DNA from: Formicarius rufipectus
Taxonomy: Eukaryota > Chordata > Aves > Passeriformes > Formicariidae
NCBI GenBank assembly: GCA_013399695.1
Contig: VXAU01004938.1
Span: 2,563,394 to 2,627,393 of the forward strand
Direction: 5' to 3'
DNA length: 64,000 nt
Shown here: positions 24,295-35,485 of the stretch, piece by piece
Numbering within the stretch: position 1 is the stretch's first letter
Layout: the number at the start of each line of letters is the position of its first letter
Notes under the pieces: model-generated
What the model saw: only the letters and a program-made list of their open reading frames with translations
Databases searched by the model: none
What the model was told of the DNA's origin: nothing
Made by a program: the position numbers and the translations under genes

Positions 24295-24722
24295 TGCCAA
24301 TTTTGGGGCCTGCCCCAGCTCGTGTTACAGGCGTGGCTGCAGTGCCACGTTTGTGTCATTCGGTGGCAGAGAGGACAAGGCGAGGTCTTCCCCTGGTGCT
24401 CTGACCCACGTGGGCTCCCAGGATTGCTCAACAGCCTGACATTATTGCTTGTCTGTTTGTATGTTACACTTGAGAGGCGGCGGGCGTTCGTTGGCCGAGT
24501 GGCGTAGGCCCCCGCCTGTGGAGCCGGCTCCTCCTCTGAGGACGCCGGTTCGAATCCTGGAGGAACTCGCTGTCACTGTCTGAGCGTGCTCGGCCGTGGC
24601 AAGATGAACCTCAGGAGCAAAGGGAGTGGGGCCAGTTCTGCGCACCCTGTGCCTCACTTAAAAAATCCATTGCGCAGGCTTATCCCAAGATCTTCGTTCG
24701 CGAAGTCCAGCCAACAACAACA
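24295..24722 (+). mobile_element. Unclassified 428-bp GC-rich insertion with tRNA-like core
   Basis: A GC- and CpG-rich block sits in AT-rich intron sequence between perfect 9-bp repeats (24286-24294 and 24723-24731). It starts TGCCAATTTTGG and ends in the short repeat caacaacaaca. It contains a tRNA-like segment (24485-24568) and perfect hairpins: ggggc/gcccc at 24305-24316, cgtggc/gccacg at 24332-24349, and cttcg-ttcg-cgaag at 24692-24705. The TG and CA ends suggest an LTR, but a 9-bp duplication is long for one. The (AAC)n tail suggests a SINE-like retroposon, but the box A/B promoter would be about 190 bp inside. No long inverted repeats support a DNA transposon. I cannot place it in a known family. 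Confidence 0.65.
24485..24568 (+). tRNA. tRNA-like segment, class II fold (tRNA pseudogene or SINE head)
   Basis: The 84 bases can be laid out as a class II tRNA. The acceptor arms 24485-24491 and 24561-24567 pair at five of seven positions. The D stem is GCC/GGC (24494-24496, 24507-24509). The anticodon stem is cccgc/gccgg (four of five pairs) around loop ctgtgga, with T33 and anticodon GTG. A variable arm tcctc/gagga (24529-24542) is perfect, and a T arm with loop ttcgaat has three of five pairs. Box A (tggccgagtgg) and box B (ggttcgaatcc) match the polymerase III consensus. Long variable arms belong to Ser, Leu and Sec tRNAs, whereas GTG would be a His anticodon, so it is unlikely to be a working tRNA gene. 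A repeat-derived or pseudogene tRNA is more likely. Confidence 0.55.
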
Positions 24723-24731
24723 ATTAATAGT

Positions 24732-26324
24732 ATAGTAATATCTTAATGCATTTCTAACTTGCACTTTCAACATTGTAATTTTTTTAACCCATATCTTCAA
24801 AATATTTATTAAGGAAGGAGTAAATGAGGGGGAATTGAAAAAAGTGACCAATTCAACCGGTCAACTGATTCTCATAAGACCAGATGATTCAACCAAAGCT
24901 TTAGTGGAGTTTTCCTACACAGTTTGCTCAGTAATCTTACTTTCTGAGGTTTTCCATTATACAGACCAATCAGCAAAAGAAATATAAACTTCAGTCAGTG
25001 TCTCATCTACTTTCTCTATGACCTTCTCTAGAGAACTAGATTAATTGCTCACTGTAAGTTTAAAGCAATGTAAGATCCTATTATTTTTCCTCTAAAACAC
25101 TTTGAGACACATGGATAAAATGACATACAGCACATTTGTATCTCTGTTTAAGCCTTAGAAAGTAGCTCCTGTAACATAAACAGCAAATCAAATTGCCAGC
25201 ATACTCCCCATATGATATGCTTAAAATAGAAATGAAGCAGACTAGATTTCAGTGATTTGACATGTCATTGTGCAGCAAACACAACACAACGCTTCTGCTG
25301 CTCGTCAGCAATTGTCCCTGTACCTGCTTTTGTCCCAAGGCACACCAAAAGCAAATTACCTTCTTTTACATGTGTCATGGAGTAGCAACCTAAGCAGAGG
25401 CAGCATCCCTGAGCCTCTCACAACTGATAATTTGTTCTCATTTTAGAAGATTTTTGTCTGCTCACTGTATCTCAAAGTACCCTGTTGTACAAAATAAGTT
25501 CAATTATTTTCAGGATAATATTAAACCACAGAGAGGAAGTCCAGATGATTTGGTGATGCTAGGAGTCCCAGATTTCAAATGTCATTTTAACCAGAACACA
25601 GAATATAAAAGGTATTTCTCGGCTAACCATGAATTCCCATATTACTAGCAGAATGCAACAGAAAATAGAGATTAGCAAGAAAAAAGTGACTATAAAGACT
25701 AGAGACTTCAAACAAAGGATGCTGCTGAAGCCCCCGCACAGGAGAACTTCTATTAAATGCAAATTTCAATTACAGTGATTATTTCATCAGCAGAACAGTG
25801 AACAAAATTATCTTCTGAATATTACTACAGATGTCTTTTGAAGAACACAATGTTTATGATATATAAAGTGTATCATCTGAGAGGATCCAGGATCCAAACT
25901 CTCCCAGTTCCCTGACTGGAGGACAGTGGGGTGAGCACAGCTGATGGCGCAGACAGTCCCCCCAGGGCCAGGTTGGCAGCAGCTCTGTGTCATGGGTCAA
26001 GTGTGGACAAACTCACCTGCAGGGAGCCTTGCACAACCCTCCCCACACCCTGCCATGCTCACTGCCCCATGCAGGAAGAGCCCTGACCCCAAGTCAGGGC
26101 TGCATAGGAAGTAGCCGGGCTCTGCTGTGCTTGGCTTTGTTAGGCAGATGAAAAGGAGTAGATTTTTTTCGCAGCACTGTATTAGTCCAGAACCTGCTGC
26201 TACACACAAAGATAATTCCTGACTGAAGCAAAAGAGGATGGAGAGCAAAAGGATTGTCTCTTTAGAGAGGTTTCATCACTATCAACACCAGGCTATGTTG
26301 TTATTGTATAGAATAGAAAGTGAA
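24732..26324. other. RSPO2 intron stretch, nothing recognised
   Basis: AT-rich to 25860, then a GC-richer part at 25870-26130 with no recognisable repeat or frame. Confidence 0.5.
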
Positions 26325-26632
26325 GACAGAGGAGAGCTGGCGAGTGATTTTTCACAAGGGCATGTAGTGATAGGGCAAGAGGGAATGGTTTTAAACTAAG
26401 AGTGTCACTTTAGACTAGATATTAAGCAGAAATTCTTTACTGTGAGAGTAGTGAGGCACTGGTACAGGTTGCATAGAGAAGCTGTGGATACCCCATCCCT
26501 GGAAGTGTTCAAGTCCAGAATGGATGAGGCTTGGTGAAACTTGGTCTAGTGGACTGTGTCCCTGCCCATGGCAAGGAGGGTGGAACTAGATGACTTTAAG
26601 GTCCCTTCCAACTCAAACTATTCTATGAATAT
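26325..26632 (+). mobile_element. CR1 3' end (sense), about 310 bp
   Basis: A well-preserved CR1 3' region: acaagggcatgtagtgatag, gaaattctttactgtgag, agaagctgtggatacccc, catccctggaagtgttcaag, and ggtcccttccaactcaaac, ending attctatgaat. The 5' end is truncated, as is usual for CR1. Confidence 0.93.
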
Positions 26633-27577
26633 CTAAGATATTAAATCTTACCATGCTAGCCTATAAATCCGTTTTTATCAGAAGCACTACCCAAGTATGA
26701 AATAATCTAGTGCAGCTGCCTGGGATCCATGGCCAGCACCCCTCTTTTAAGTGACATTACATCCTTCCTAGAGGAACACTCGCCTGTTTGTCATCTGGCA
26801 GACAGCCACACACCTTGTTTCTCCATTCCAAGTTAGAGGTCTTCAGTTCAGGTCTCATCCTCAACCTTACTTTTATGACTGCAGATTTTATTTTTTAAAG
26901 ACTTTAGTGTTAGGAGCAAGGGGAGCAAATACAAATTCATACAAAGACCAGAATATCTGAGCACGGTAAAGGTTATTGTACTCCTGTATTTTCCTATGCT
27001 TTCCCTGGCACACCAACTAGTTAACTTTTACTTTAAAAATATTTTTTATCTTTGACTGTCTAAAAAAAGACAGTTGCTTTTTATTATCAGAGTCAATTTT
27101 TATTATCAGAGTCAGGTCTGAACGTGGTTTACAGTACTTGTTTAATTCTCTGTAAACTCATATGTAAACACTGAATTATGCAGGGCTCAAGAAAGATCTG
27201 AAATGTAGTTGAATTCAGTAATCAATTATCTAGCAAATAAAAGCCTTGAAAGCTTATCTATCATTCTGTATCTTGCATTTCTGCATAGGTTATCTATACA
27301 GAAGTGATATTGGTAAAGCCATTCATTCAAACTCCTTATTGCAATTTTTAAAAAAAATCAGCCTTGCAATTTGCTTTATAAATTATCAATGAGTAAGTCC
27401 TTGTTTTCTAGGTAACTTATCCAAATGGGTTGGACCACTTAGCTCTGGTGGGTAGATGGGCAACTAATACGCTATGCAATGAAATATTATCATTAGCTAA
27501 CCATGTACCACTACTTCTAATCGCAACGTGTAGGCAATGGTACAATAACCTATAGAGAATGCAATTCCAACATGAAT

Positions 27578-27712
27578 TAAAAAACAAAAACAAAAAAAAC
27601 CCCAATAAAACAAAAACCAACCAACCAAAAAACCCAAAAACAAACAAACAAAAAACCCAAAACACATACACACACTAAAAAAAACCCCCAAAAAAACCAA
27701 AAAACCCAAACC
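27578..27712 (+). repeat. A/C-rich low-complexity tract
   Basis: About 135 bases almost entirely A and C, with units such as aaaaaaccc, caaccaacc and acaaacaaac. Its complement resembles the T/G tract at 19202-19311. Minus-strand frames over it give phenylalanine- and glycine-rich peptides that are artefacts of composition. Confidence 0.85.
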
Positions 27713-28274
27713 ATTATTTATGCTAATATATACAGTATTTTTCTGTACAACAAAGAGTAACAGCTACAAAAAATTATTTAACTTGGCTCTTGCTGGGTTC
27801 CTTTTCTTCCCTTTGTGTTGCTTTTGTACTTTACCAGTGTTCCTCTTACAGCTCATGAGCTTGTGCTCATTTCTCTGGTTTGGCTCATACCCTGAGCTGA
27901 AACGTGTTTGGAAATACTTCATATTCCTCCTGGGTGAACTCACGTGGCCGACTTGGGATACACATTACCTGGTTTAGAAGTTAGACTCACCTTCTGACAG
28001 CAGCAAAGGCATTTGGGCAGCAGATTCCTAACATCCAGGACACTCATGGTTCTCCAGAACGAAAATGCAGCAAATATATTCACAGGGACTCCAAGTCACA
28101 TTGCTTGAAAACCTTGACTCATCCAGCCAGCATCAGTTCAGTATCTGAATTGTGCCTCACCTACTGTATAAACACTGCAGTCCATACTGCTCTTCCAACA
28201 AACGGTTCACTGAGTTTCAGCAAACACAGCACGCAGCCACGTGGGGGCAGCAGACTAAAAACATTCAACAAAAG

Positions 28275-28299
28275 GTTGGGGGGGTTGGGGGGGGGGGAA
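28275..28299 (+). repeat. G-rich run
   Basis: Three G tracts separated by tt form a candidate G-quadruplex site in an AT-rich intron. The run lengths may be affected by sequencing error. Confidence 0.75.
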
Positions 28300-28836
28300 C
28301 CCATACAGAATAACTATCGGCATTTTATTTCACAATGTTATTGTCCTAATATTTTCAGCAGTCTCACACATAAGTAATTATAGTAGAGCTATCAGAATAT
28401 TTACTGCTCCTTTCTTTGTTTAAAACATTTTCCTCTTCTATTGATGATTACTGAATAATGGGATTTACACGTGTTTGCCTCCTTCTCTTCCCTGGATTTT
28501 CATATGCAGACCTTTCACTGCCAGCAGCTAAGACACAGCAGAGTCCTGGGAAAGCAGGAGACCCTGCTAAATACATATTTTAATCTTTTAATCTTTTCTT
28601 CCCTTTTTCATGTCCTTTTAGGAGCTAAATGCTGCACAACTGTACATCATGCTCCTACAGCTGCAGTTCAATCACAGACCTCATGTATGGCAGCATTTCA
28701 GCTGTGGGGGAAGCTAGAAAAATTATTATCAAGTCATATCACTTAAGGATCAGGGAACTAATGATAGCAGTGGAAAAATTATAGAGATTCTCAATGATTA
28801 ACCAGGCAGAGAGATCAACTCAAGAGAAAGATGGCA

Positions 28837-28934
28837 GATCACAGAATCATTAAGGTTGTGGAAGACATCTAAAATCATCAAGTCCAACCATCAACCCACC
28901 ACTACCACCATGTCTGTCACTAAACCATAGCACA
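28837..28934 (-). mobile_element. CR1 3' terminal fragment (antisense), first of two
   Basis: It opens gatcacagaatcattaaggt, the reverse complement of a CR1 3' end, followed by catcaagtccaaccatcaac and the ccaccatgtctgtcactaaa part. It breaks off where a second CR1 3' end begins. Confidence 0.88.
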
Positions 28935-29320
28935 GATCACAGAATCAGTTAGGTTGGAAAAGTCCAACCTCTGACCGATCACCACCTTATCAACTAGACC
29001 ATGGCATCAAGTGCCAGTAGTTTCTTGAGCACTTCCACAGATGGTGACTCCACCACTGGGCAGCCTGTTCTGAAGTTTAACAACCCTTTCCATGAAACAA
29101 TTCTTTCTGATGTCCAAAGAGAACCTTCCTGGTGCAGCTTGAGGCTATGTCCGGTCATCCTGTCACTAGTTGCCTGGGAGAAAAGGCTGACCCTCACCCT
29201 GCTACAATCTCCTTTCATGTAGTTGTAGAGAACTAGAAGGTCTCCCCTGAACCTTCCTCGCTCCAGGCTAAATAACCCCAGTTTCCTTAGCCACTCCTAA
29301 TACAAGCTTCTGGAGAAGCC
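28935..29320 (-). mobile_element. CR1 fragment (antisense), second of two
   Basis: A new terminus gatcacagaatcagttaggt starts here, followed by about 385 bp of antisense CR1 3' region (cactgggcagcctgttctga, ttctttctgatgtccaaaga, gaaccttcctcgctccaggc). The two copies are head to tail in the same orientation, indicating two insertions at this site. Confidence 0.9.
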
Positions 29321-31946
29321 TTCTCTGGCAGGATGTCTGTCAGGCACAGACCTGCAGATACCTCATCATTTACTTCCCATTTGCAGCACACAGCGAACTA
29401 CACATAAACATGGATTGCAAAAATCCATCAATAAAGAAAAAAAAATTCAGTCAATAAATTATTCCCCAGAAGTAATTTATTTTCCAGGATTTTCAGTCGG
29501 CTAAAAATTCTGGTTACTGAAACTGCCAGAGAAATGCACGAATTGTTAAGAAATCTTATAAACACACACTGAATAGAACAAAAAAAAAATCCCCACTATT
29601 TCAAAGGCATCCTCTTTGTAAAGCATGATTTACAAACCAACACTGACAAGTGGCCTACAGGAAAAGGGCAAAAAGAGTTTTAATAACTTCTCAAACCTCA
29701 CATCATGGACATCTCTACCAATGTCACCTGCTACCAAATTCAGGACAGCTTCTGTAACCTAGTTTGCAGTTGTGGAATTCTTTTAATATTGTAACACTTA
29801 GGCTGAAATTGGCTGTGCTGAGTGCATGTTATAGGAGGAATGTGATCAGAGGAAATCAGCCAAAGTAAAATACCTTTATGGACGGGGAGTGAAAGACATT
29901 GGGTCTTGCATGGTGACACTGGAAAAGAAGTAAGAAGGTTGAGGAGATGGGGGAGAAAGCAGTTCCTCATTTTCCTGGGTGAATTTCTAATGAAATTTGA
30001 AAAAAACTCTTGTGAACACATATTTCCCTCTGAAGACACCAGAGCAGATGGTACAATCACTCAGAGTACATCAACTGACCACAAACCAATTTCAAATCCC
30101 TAAAGACCAGAATTTGTAAAGGTGGGTTAATTAACATTTGCAAAGCACTGAAACATGGCAACAATGGACACCACAGAAAATAATGAATTATTTCATTACT
30201 CGTTCTTCATTTGCAAGGTTTAAACAATGTTGAGCAAATGAGGACTTAGAACAATTACTGAAAATAAAAATAGAAAAAACCTCATACCATAATTATAGAC
30301 TTTATCATAACATATACAGATAAAAAGCAAATGAAGACACTTCTTGAGCTTTGAAGTGCTTGACTTTGCAAGTTGACTGGTATTCTTTTATACTTTTTGG
30401 TTCAATACTGATAGCTGAAGATATAAATATGTATTCCCAGGCTACTGAAAGAAATAATAATCTAAGTAAAGGAATTCTCTTATGGAAACACAGTTTGATG
30501 TTTTGTGTACATTCTTGTCACATTCTTGATGTCAGCTTTCCTGATTAAATCAGCAAAATTTCTGTCTTGAGTAAATGTTATTTCTACACAAACAATTACA
30601 GAAGTACTCAAAGTGCAAAGCTAACCTGAGTGATGTCTTATTCAGTTCCTGACATCCAGAATCTTGGTTAATTTATTTTCATCTTAACCATTTCACACCT
30701 TTTGGTAAATCCCCAACCAATATTTAATATTATATACACATGGTTTTGCATACACCAGACAGCAGTTACTGAGATGAAAGCTAATTTGAAAGATGCAAAG
30801 ACTAATTCTTTAACTAAAAGAAATACCCAAATATCTCAATTTCCTGTACCGTAATCCTGTTAGCTTTTTTGTTTTGATACATCCATTAAGAAATCAAAGG
30901 CATTACTAAGAACAAGAATGAGCAAAGTGAGGTATTCTTTTTCTCTCAAAGTACACATCTACTTTTCATCTGGCCTGAATACAAACTATGTAATACCAAA
31001 AACTGATATTCTTTCCTTCTTGAGTGACATCAGATATTGTCATCTGTTCAAAAAAATACTGATTCCTGCACAAAGAATGGAATTTACATGTCACAGCCTA
31101 CTGAGACTTCAGTGGATTTTTCATTAACTTTAGGGCAAAGTAATTGGGAAAAGTCACCTTACATAGCTGAAATGCAATGCATTTCTACAGTGTAGTTTTC
31201 CAGCATATACAGTAGATGGCAGTGAGACATTAACTGAAAACTGGCTTCCACTTCATCATTTCAAAGAATACTATTTTTTTGGCTGTAGAAGTATTCATAT
31301 TTACTAATGAATACAGAGAGGGCAGGAATAAAAATTGACACATATGTACTCAGAGAAAAAACAATAGGGGAATAGGAAAACTAGTAAACCTAAGGGGACA
31401 TGGAAATTCTCATAGAAGACCTATATTTAACAAAATAGTAGAGATGGTTTAATTTTGGGTCCCGTTGTCCTTTCGCTCACAGTTGTGTGAAAACAGGTGA
31501 GTCTCTATTGCAGACAAAATGTTTGTCTAATGAAAATTTAGCTCAGAATTCAAACAATACGCATATCAGTTGCATGCAGGGTATTCACTGTTCTTATCTT
31601 AGCCAACATCATGTTAGATGAGACACTTTGCAAGTAAAGCCAAGCAAAATATTTCCAATAAAAGCTTTCCATTTGTTTTTATTTTCCTTCCTTTCACAGA
31701 GTAATATAAAGAAGATTTCAAAATAATAAGTGTTTCTACACTGCCAAGAGTACACACACACATGTAAATATATTTAACTTTACAGGTAATAGTTATAGCT
31801 AAGAACTAATTGGCTTGAACTTCTTTAGGTTTGACTGGACACTAATCTGACATAAAACTTTTTCTGCCCAGTATTTCAAAACAAATTTTTTTTCTTCTTT
31901 TTTTCCTTGTCAATTTCATTAATTTTCTTTTAATCTCATCGTATTG
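29321..31946. other. RSPO2 intron stretch, nothing recognised
   Basis: AT-rich sequence without recognisable repeats or exons. It may be partly conserved non-coding DNA, which I cannot test. Confidence 0.45.
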
Positions 31947-31951
31947 GAAAT

Positions 31952-32725
31952 TGTTATAGGTTCAGGTTCTAAAGGAATTTTTCTTCCCCCACCCTCACAA
32001 TGAGGAGTGAATTGTCCTCGCCCGGGCCATTTGTCTCTAACAAAAGAACCAAGAGTACCATGCTTAAGGGTGGGGGAGAGTGGCACACGGGTTTTGGGGA
32101 GTGGGCAGCAGGAGTCTGCAGGGAGAGACGGCGGAGGGAGAAACCCCGGAGTCTTGGGTTTCTTTCTTGCTTTTCCTGCTGTTTCCCTTTCCCATACCTG
32201 GATTACAAAGCTTTGATTTTTTGGGACTGTTTGTTGACTTTCGCCCGAGAGAGAGAGAGAGAGAGACAGAGACGACATCGCTAGCCAGGGGGGGGGCCCT
32301 TACATCGGGCCTTCTGTGAGGGAGCCAGCGGCGCCCATCCTAGACGTGGGAGAACTTTTCTTACATCGGAAGCTCCAGCCCGAGACCAGCAGCCCCGAGC
32401 CTTTCGGAGGGACACACCGGAGCTTTTCTTCCCATCCACCAACACCCCCCGGGGGCATCCCAGCACCAACCACTCATCTCCTCGCTCGCTGCCCGTAAAT
32501 ACCGGGGACAGACTGTGTGTGTGTTTGTGGGGGGTTTTGATCCAGGAGTTTTTATTCATTCTGCCTTGGTTGTTCTGTTGTCTCTTGAATATACATATAT
32601 ATATCATAGCTAGGAACTGTTATCCTTCCATTTATCATACCTTAATTAAATTTTGTTTTGAAATTAAAGGAGACTTATCGCTCTGTTTTAGTTATAAATT
32701 TTTCTAAGTTCTCTAAACTTAGACA
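31952..32725 (+). mobile_element. Solo LTR of an avian endogenous retrovirus, 774 bp
   Basis: The element starts TGTTATAGGTTC and ends AAACTTAGACA, whose complement TGTCTAAGTTT resembles the start. The pentamer gaaat occurs on both sides (31947-31951 and 32726-32730). The interior is GC- and CpG-rich from 32010 to 32500, with a GA repeat at 32248-32266 and a T/A-rich 3' part, as in an LTR. It is opposite in orientation to RSPO2. No internal retroviral genes are present. Confidence 0.88.
32248..32266 (+). repeat. GA dinucleotide microsatellite inside the LTR
   Basis: About nine GA units follow cgcccga within the 31952-32725 LTR. Confidence 0.9.
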
Positions 32726-32730
32726 GAAAT

Positions 32731-35379
32731 AAAAAAAATGAATTCTATTGAAACAACATTTATTTGTGGCACCCCCAATGTTTAATTTCAGACTGGAAAT
32801 TGCATTTTGTTCAATTAAGGTTTTCTTACAGAGAGATTATACAGGGAAGCAAATTTTTTTTTAGAATTATTTTTTCTGCTGTAAAATACTATTCAGTTGT
32901 GAAGAGTTAGTCCTTTTTTTAATTCCCTTTAGGAATTGTGGTCAAGAACTGAGAAATAAATTTGTCCCAGGGTCTTTTACTTTCATTGTTTATTATTTTT
33001 TAACTGAAATTGCTAGAAAATATTTTTTATTATCATTTCTACCTCTCTTATTTCACACTAAATCCTATTTAAGTTCAGAAGGAAAAGAGGCTAAACTAAA
33101 CACCTGACAACGAACTAAAGTATGATCCAGCAGGAAGACTCTTGATGAATAACAACTGAAAATGAATATGAATGTATTATTTCTAATATATATGACATAA
33201 ATATGATGTAAAATTGTTACCTCATTCTGCTCATACAGCAAAGAGCATACCAGATTAACTGCACCTGCACTGATACTCATTTGGTTTATACTTGACCAGG
33301 CACTGAAACAGAGGGTACTCACACTGCCCACCTATATTTGGTCAGGGTAGCTCTGTTTAGCCATAACTACATTGGTGTATATGGTGTACACTGTTCCCTT
33401 CTCCTCAGGCATTTGATCAGAGTAATGACCTAAACTGGGCTTTTAGGACTTCCCTTTACCTGTACATCCCACAGGCTATGGTCACAGACTTCTCCAGAGT
33501 AATGCTACACCTACATTAAACAGCATTAGAGAACATCCTCAGACACTGCACCTCAACTAACTGCCTGCCATGTTTTGACGTGGGGCAGCCCCTGTCCTTC
33601 CCTGGAAGGCAGCAGAGGGCAGGGCTGCTCCTGCAGGCACGTCCCTGCCTTGGGAGCTCTGAGTCGAGCAACACGAATGTGGACCAGTGCAGTACCAGGT
33701 AACACACCAGCAAATTTAGTGAACCACTGTAGACGTAATCACTGTCTTTGAGCTGTGGCCAGTCAGGATTTTAAAGATGTCCTGAGTTATATGGCTTTAA
33801 CCCTAAATGTATTACAGCAGCTTTCTTGCTGGCTTAACAAGAAGTACTTTCCCAAGACTGCCTATGAGGACCTTTTCTGAATCTGCCACTTTTCTGAATC
33901 CAGCTAGAGATACTGTGGACATTTTTGCCCCAGCTGTTCCTCAGTGCCCACCACCCAGCAACTACTAGTCACAGCTTTTCAGGCAGAAGAAGCTGTACTA
34001 ACAACTGTCAACTCAAGAAAGCAGTGTCATGCTGCAGGACAGCTCAGCTGCCTCCTGTGCTGCTGGAGGCCACCAGGCCAGCTGTGCAGGCTGGAGGATG
34101 AGCACACACATGTTCCTTCCTCCAGCACAGCTGCAGGGACATCTACACTGGGCAGTGCTGGCTTCACATATAGCAACCACGCAGAACTGAAAAAAGCCTT
34201 ATCTGAAAATTATTTCACTAAACTGGAATAAGCCTGTGATGATAAATTTATCCACATGAGCTATTTCACATGCTTAAATATGCTAAATAATGAGCATATA
34301 TTTCAAGCCTAAGTGCACCAGTGTTTAAACACATTGTATTTTGAACCATGTATTTTTTTGTATTTAGCACTGACCTGAAGAACACAACAACAAAAAAATG
34401 TGCTATTTTCCCCTCCCAGAGGTAAGAGACATTGATTGGCTAGGGGAATCAATGAATGGTCTGCAGCACTTCTGCTATGGCAGCCTAGCACTATAGATGC
34501 TCTTGACATCATAGCAGGCTGCCTTCCCTCTCATATACCCAGCAGCTGGATACACACTTGGCATCATGTGATATAAGAAGCAATATAATGTGGTGTCTAA
34601 TAATACATCTGAAGTGAACAAATTAGGTTCTCTTATTCTGATATACATCTGCAAGAAACACAGCACCATAACCTCCACCATCAGTTTAAACAACCTGTAA
34701 ACACTGAATTGAGAAATAAGCTTTTCTTTCCTGCATGACATGTTTGAAAGCATATATTCACTGAAAATTCAACTGAAAGTTGAAGACAAATGCGTGGCTA
34801 TTTTCTTAAGAAAAGGAAAAAGAATATGTGAAATAAACACAGCATGTAGCTTAAAGGCTACTTGCCATAAAAGGCTTTTCCTGACTGGAAGTTACAGTAC
34901 AGATGTACTTAAAAAACAGATGTACATCAAAGACTGTTGATTAGAAGCACAGAAAGAAGTAATTATCAGTTTCATTTTTAAAAAAAAAGAAATTCTTTAT
35001 TCTAATACCAATAAAACCTTAGTATGTACAGAATGATTCTATGGGTTTAATTAACCATATGAAAAATATAAATGCATGTGCTACTCCTGCTTCACATCAT
35101 CACATTCTTATGGCTACTTTGGGTGAGCTTCTAATGTATGTGAGATCTTGCCTTCATTATTTTGTGACAGTATTAGTTTAAAGACTGAAATTGTTCAAGA
35201 CTTTTTTTTCTTTTGTTTTGCTTTTTGTTTAGAAATGCCTGATATAATAGTTCCTTGTGAGCCAGAGGTACTTCCACCAGTAGATACTGAGGCTGGCAGT
35301 CGTAGAGAGTCCATCCTGGAGGACACTGTAGCAGCACAAATCACAATCCTGGTGGCCAGCTGCAAGGGCTACATCTTAG
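32731..35379. other. RSPO2 intron stretch, nothing recognised
   Basis: AT-rich with GC-richer patches at 33560-33700 and 33930-34160. These do not match a repeat I know and hold no convincing exon. Confidence 0.45.
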
Positions 35380-35485
35380 GAATAAAATGAGCCAGCTGCT
35401 CTAGTGGGTGGCACTCCTGCCCACAGCAGGGGCATTGGAAGTAGATGACCAATAAGGTCCCTCCCAATCCAAACCATTCTATGTC
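35380..35485 (+). mobile_element. CR1 3' terminal fragment (sense)
   Basis: The segment gctctagtgggtggcactcc, tgcccacagcaggggcattg, and aaggtccctcccaatccaaa followed by ccattctatg is a typical CR1 3' end. Confidence 0.92.

Larger units (their letters stand above)
26633..28836. other. RSPO2 intron stretch with low-complexity tracts
   Basis: AT-rich sequence. A direct duplication of ttttattatcagagtca occurs within about 27076-27113. The A/C tract at 27578-27712 and a G-rich tract near 28275-28299 lie here. No gene. Confidence 0.5.

Noticed and set aside
24485..24568. A functional tRNA-His gene
   Set aside because: tRNA-His has no long variable arm. Several stem positions are mispaired and there is no T run immediately downstream to stop polymerase III. 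I keep it only as a tRNA-like element.
24442..24851. Minus-strand frames across the GC-rich insertion
   Set aside because: Compositional frames in a structured, non-coding insertion; no recognisable protein.
27417..27709. Hydrophobic phenylalanine-rich minus-strand frames that look like membrane proteins
   Set aside because: They are translations of the A/C-rich low-complexity tract.
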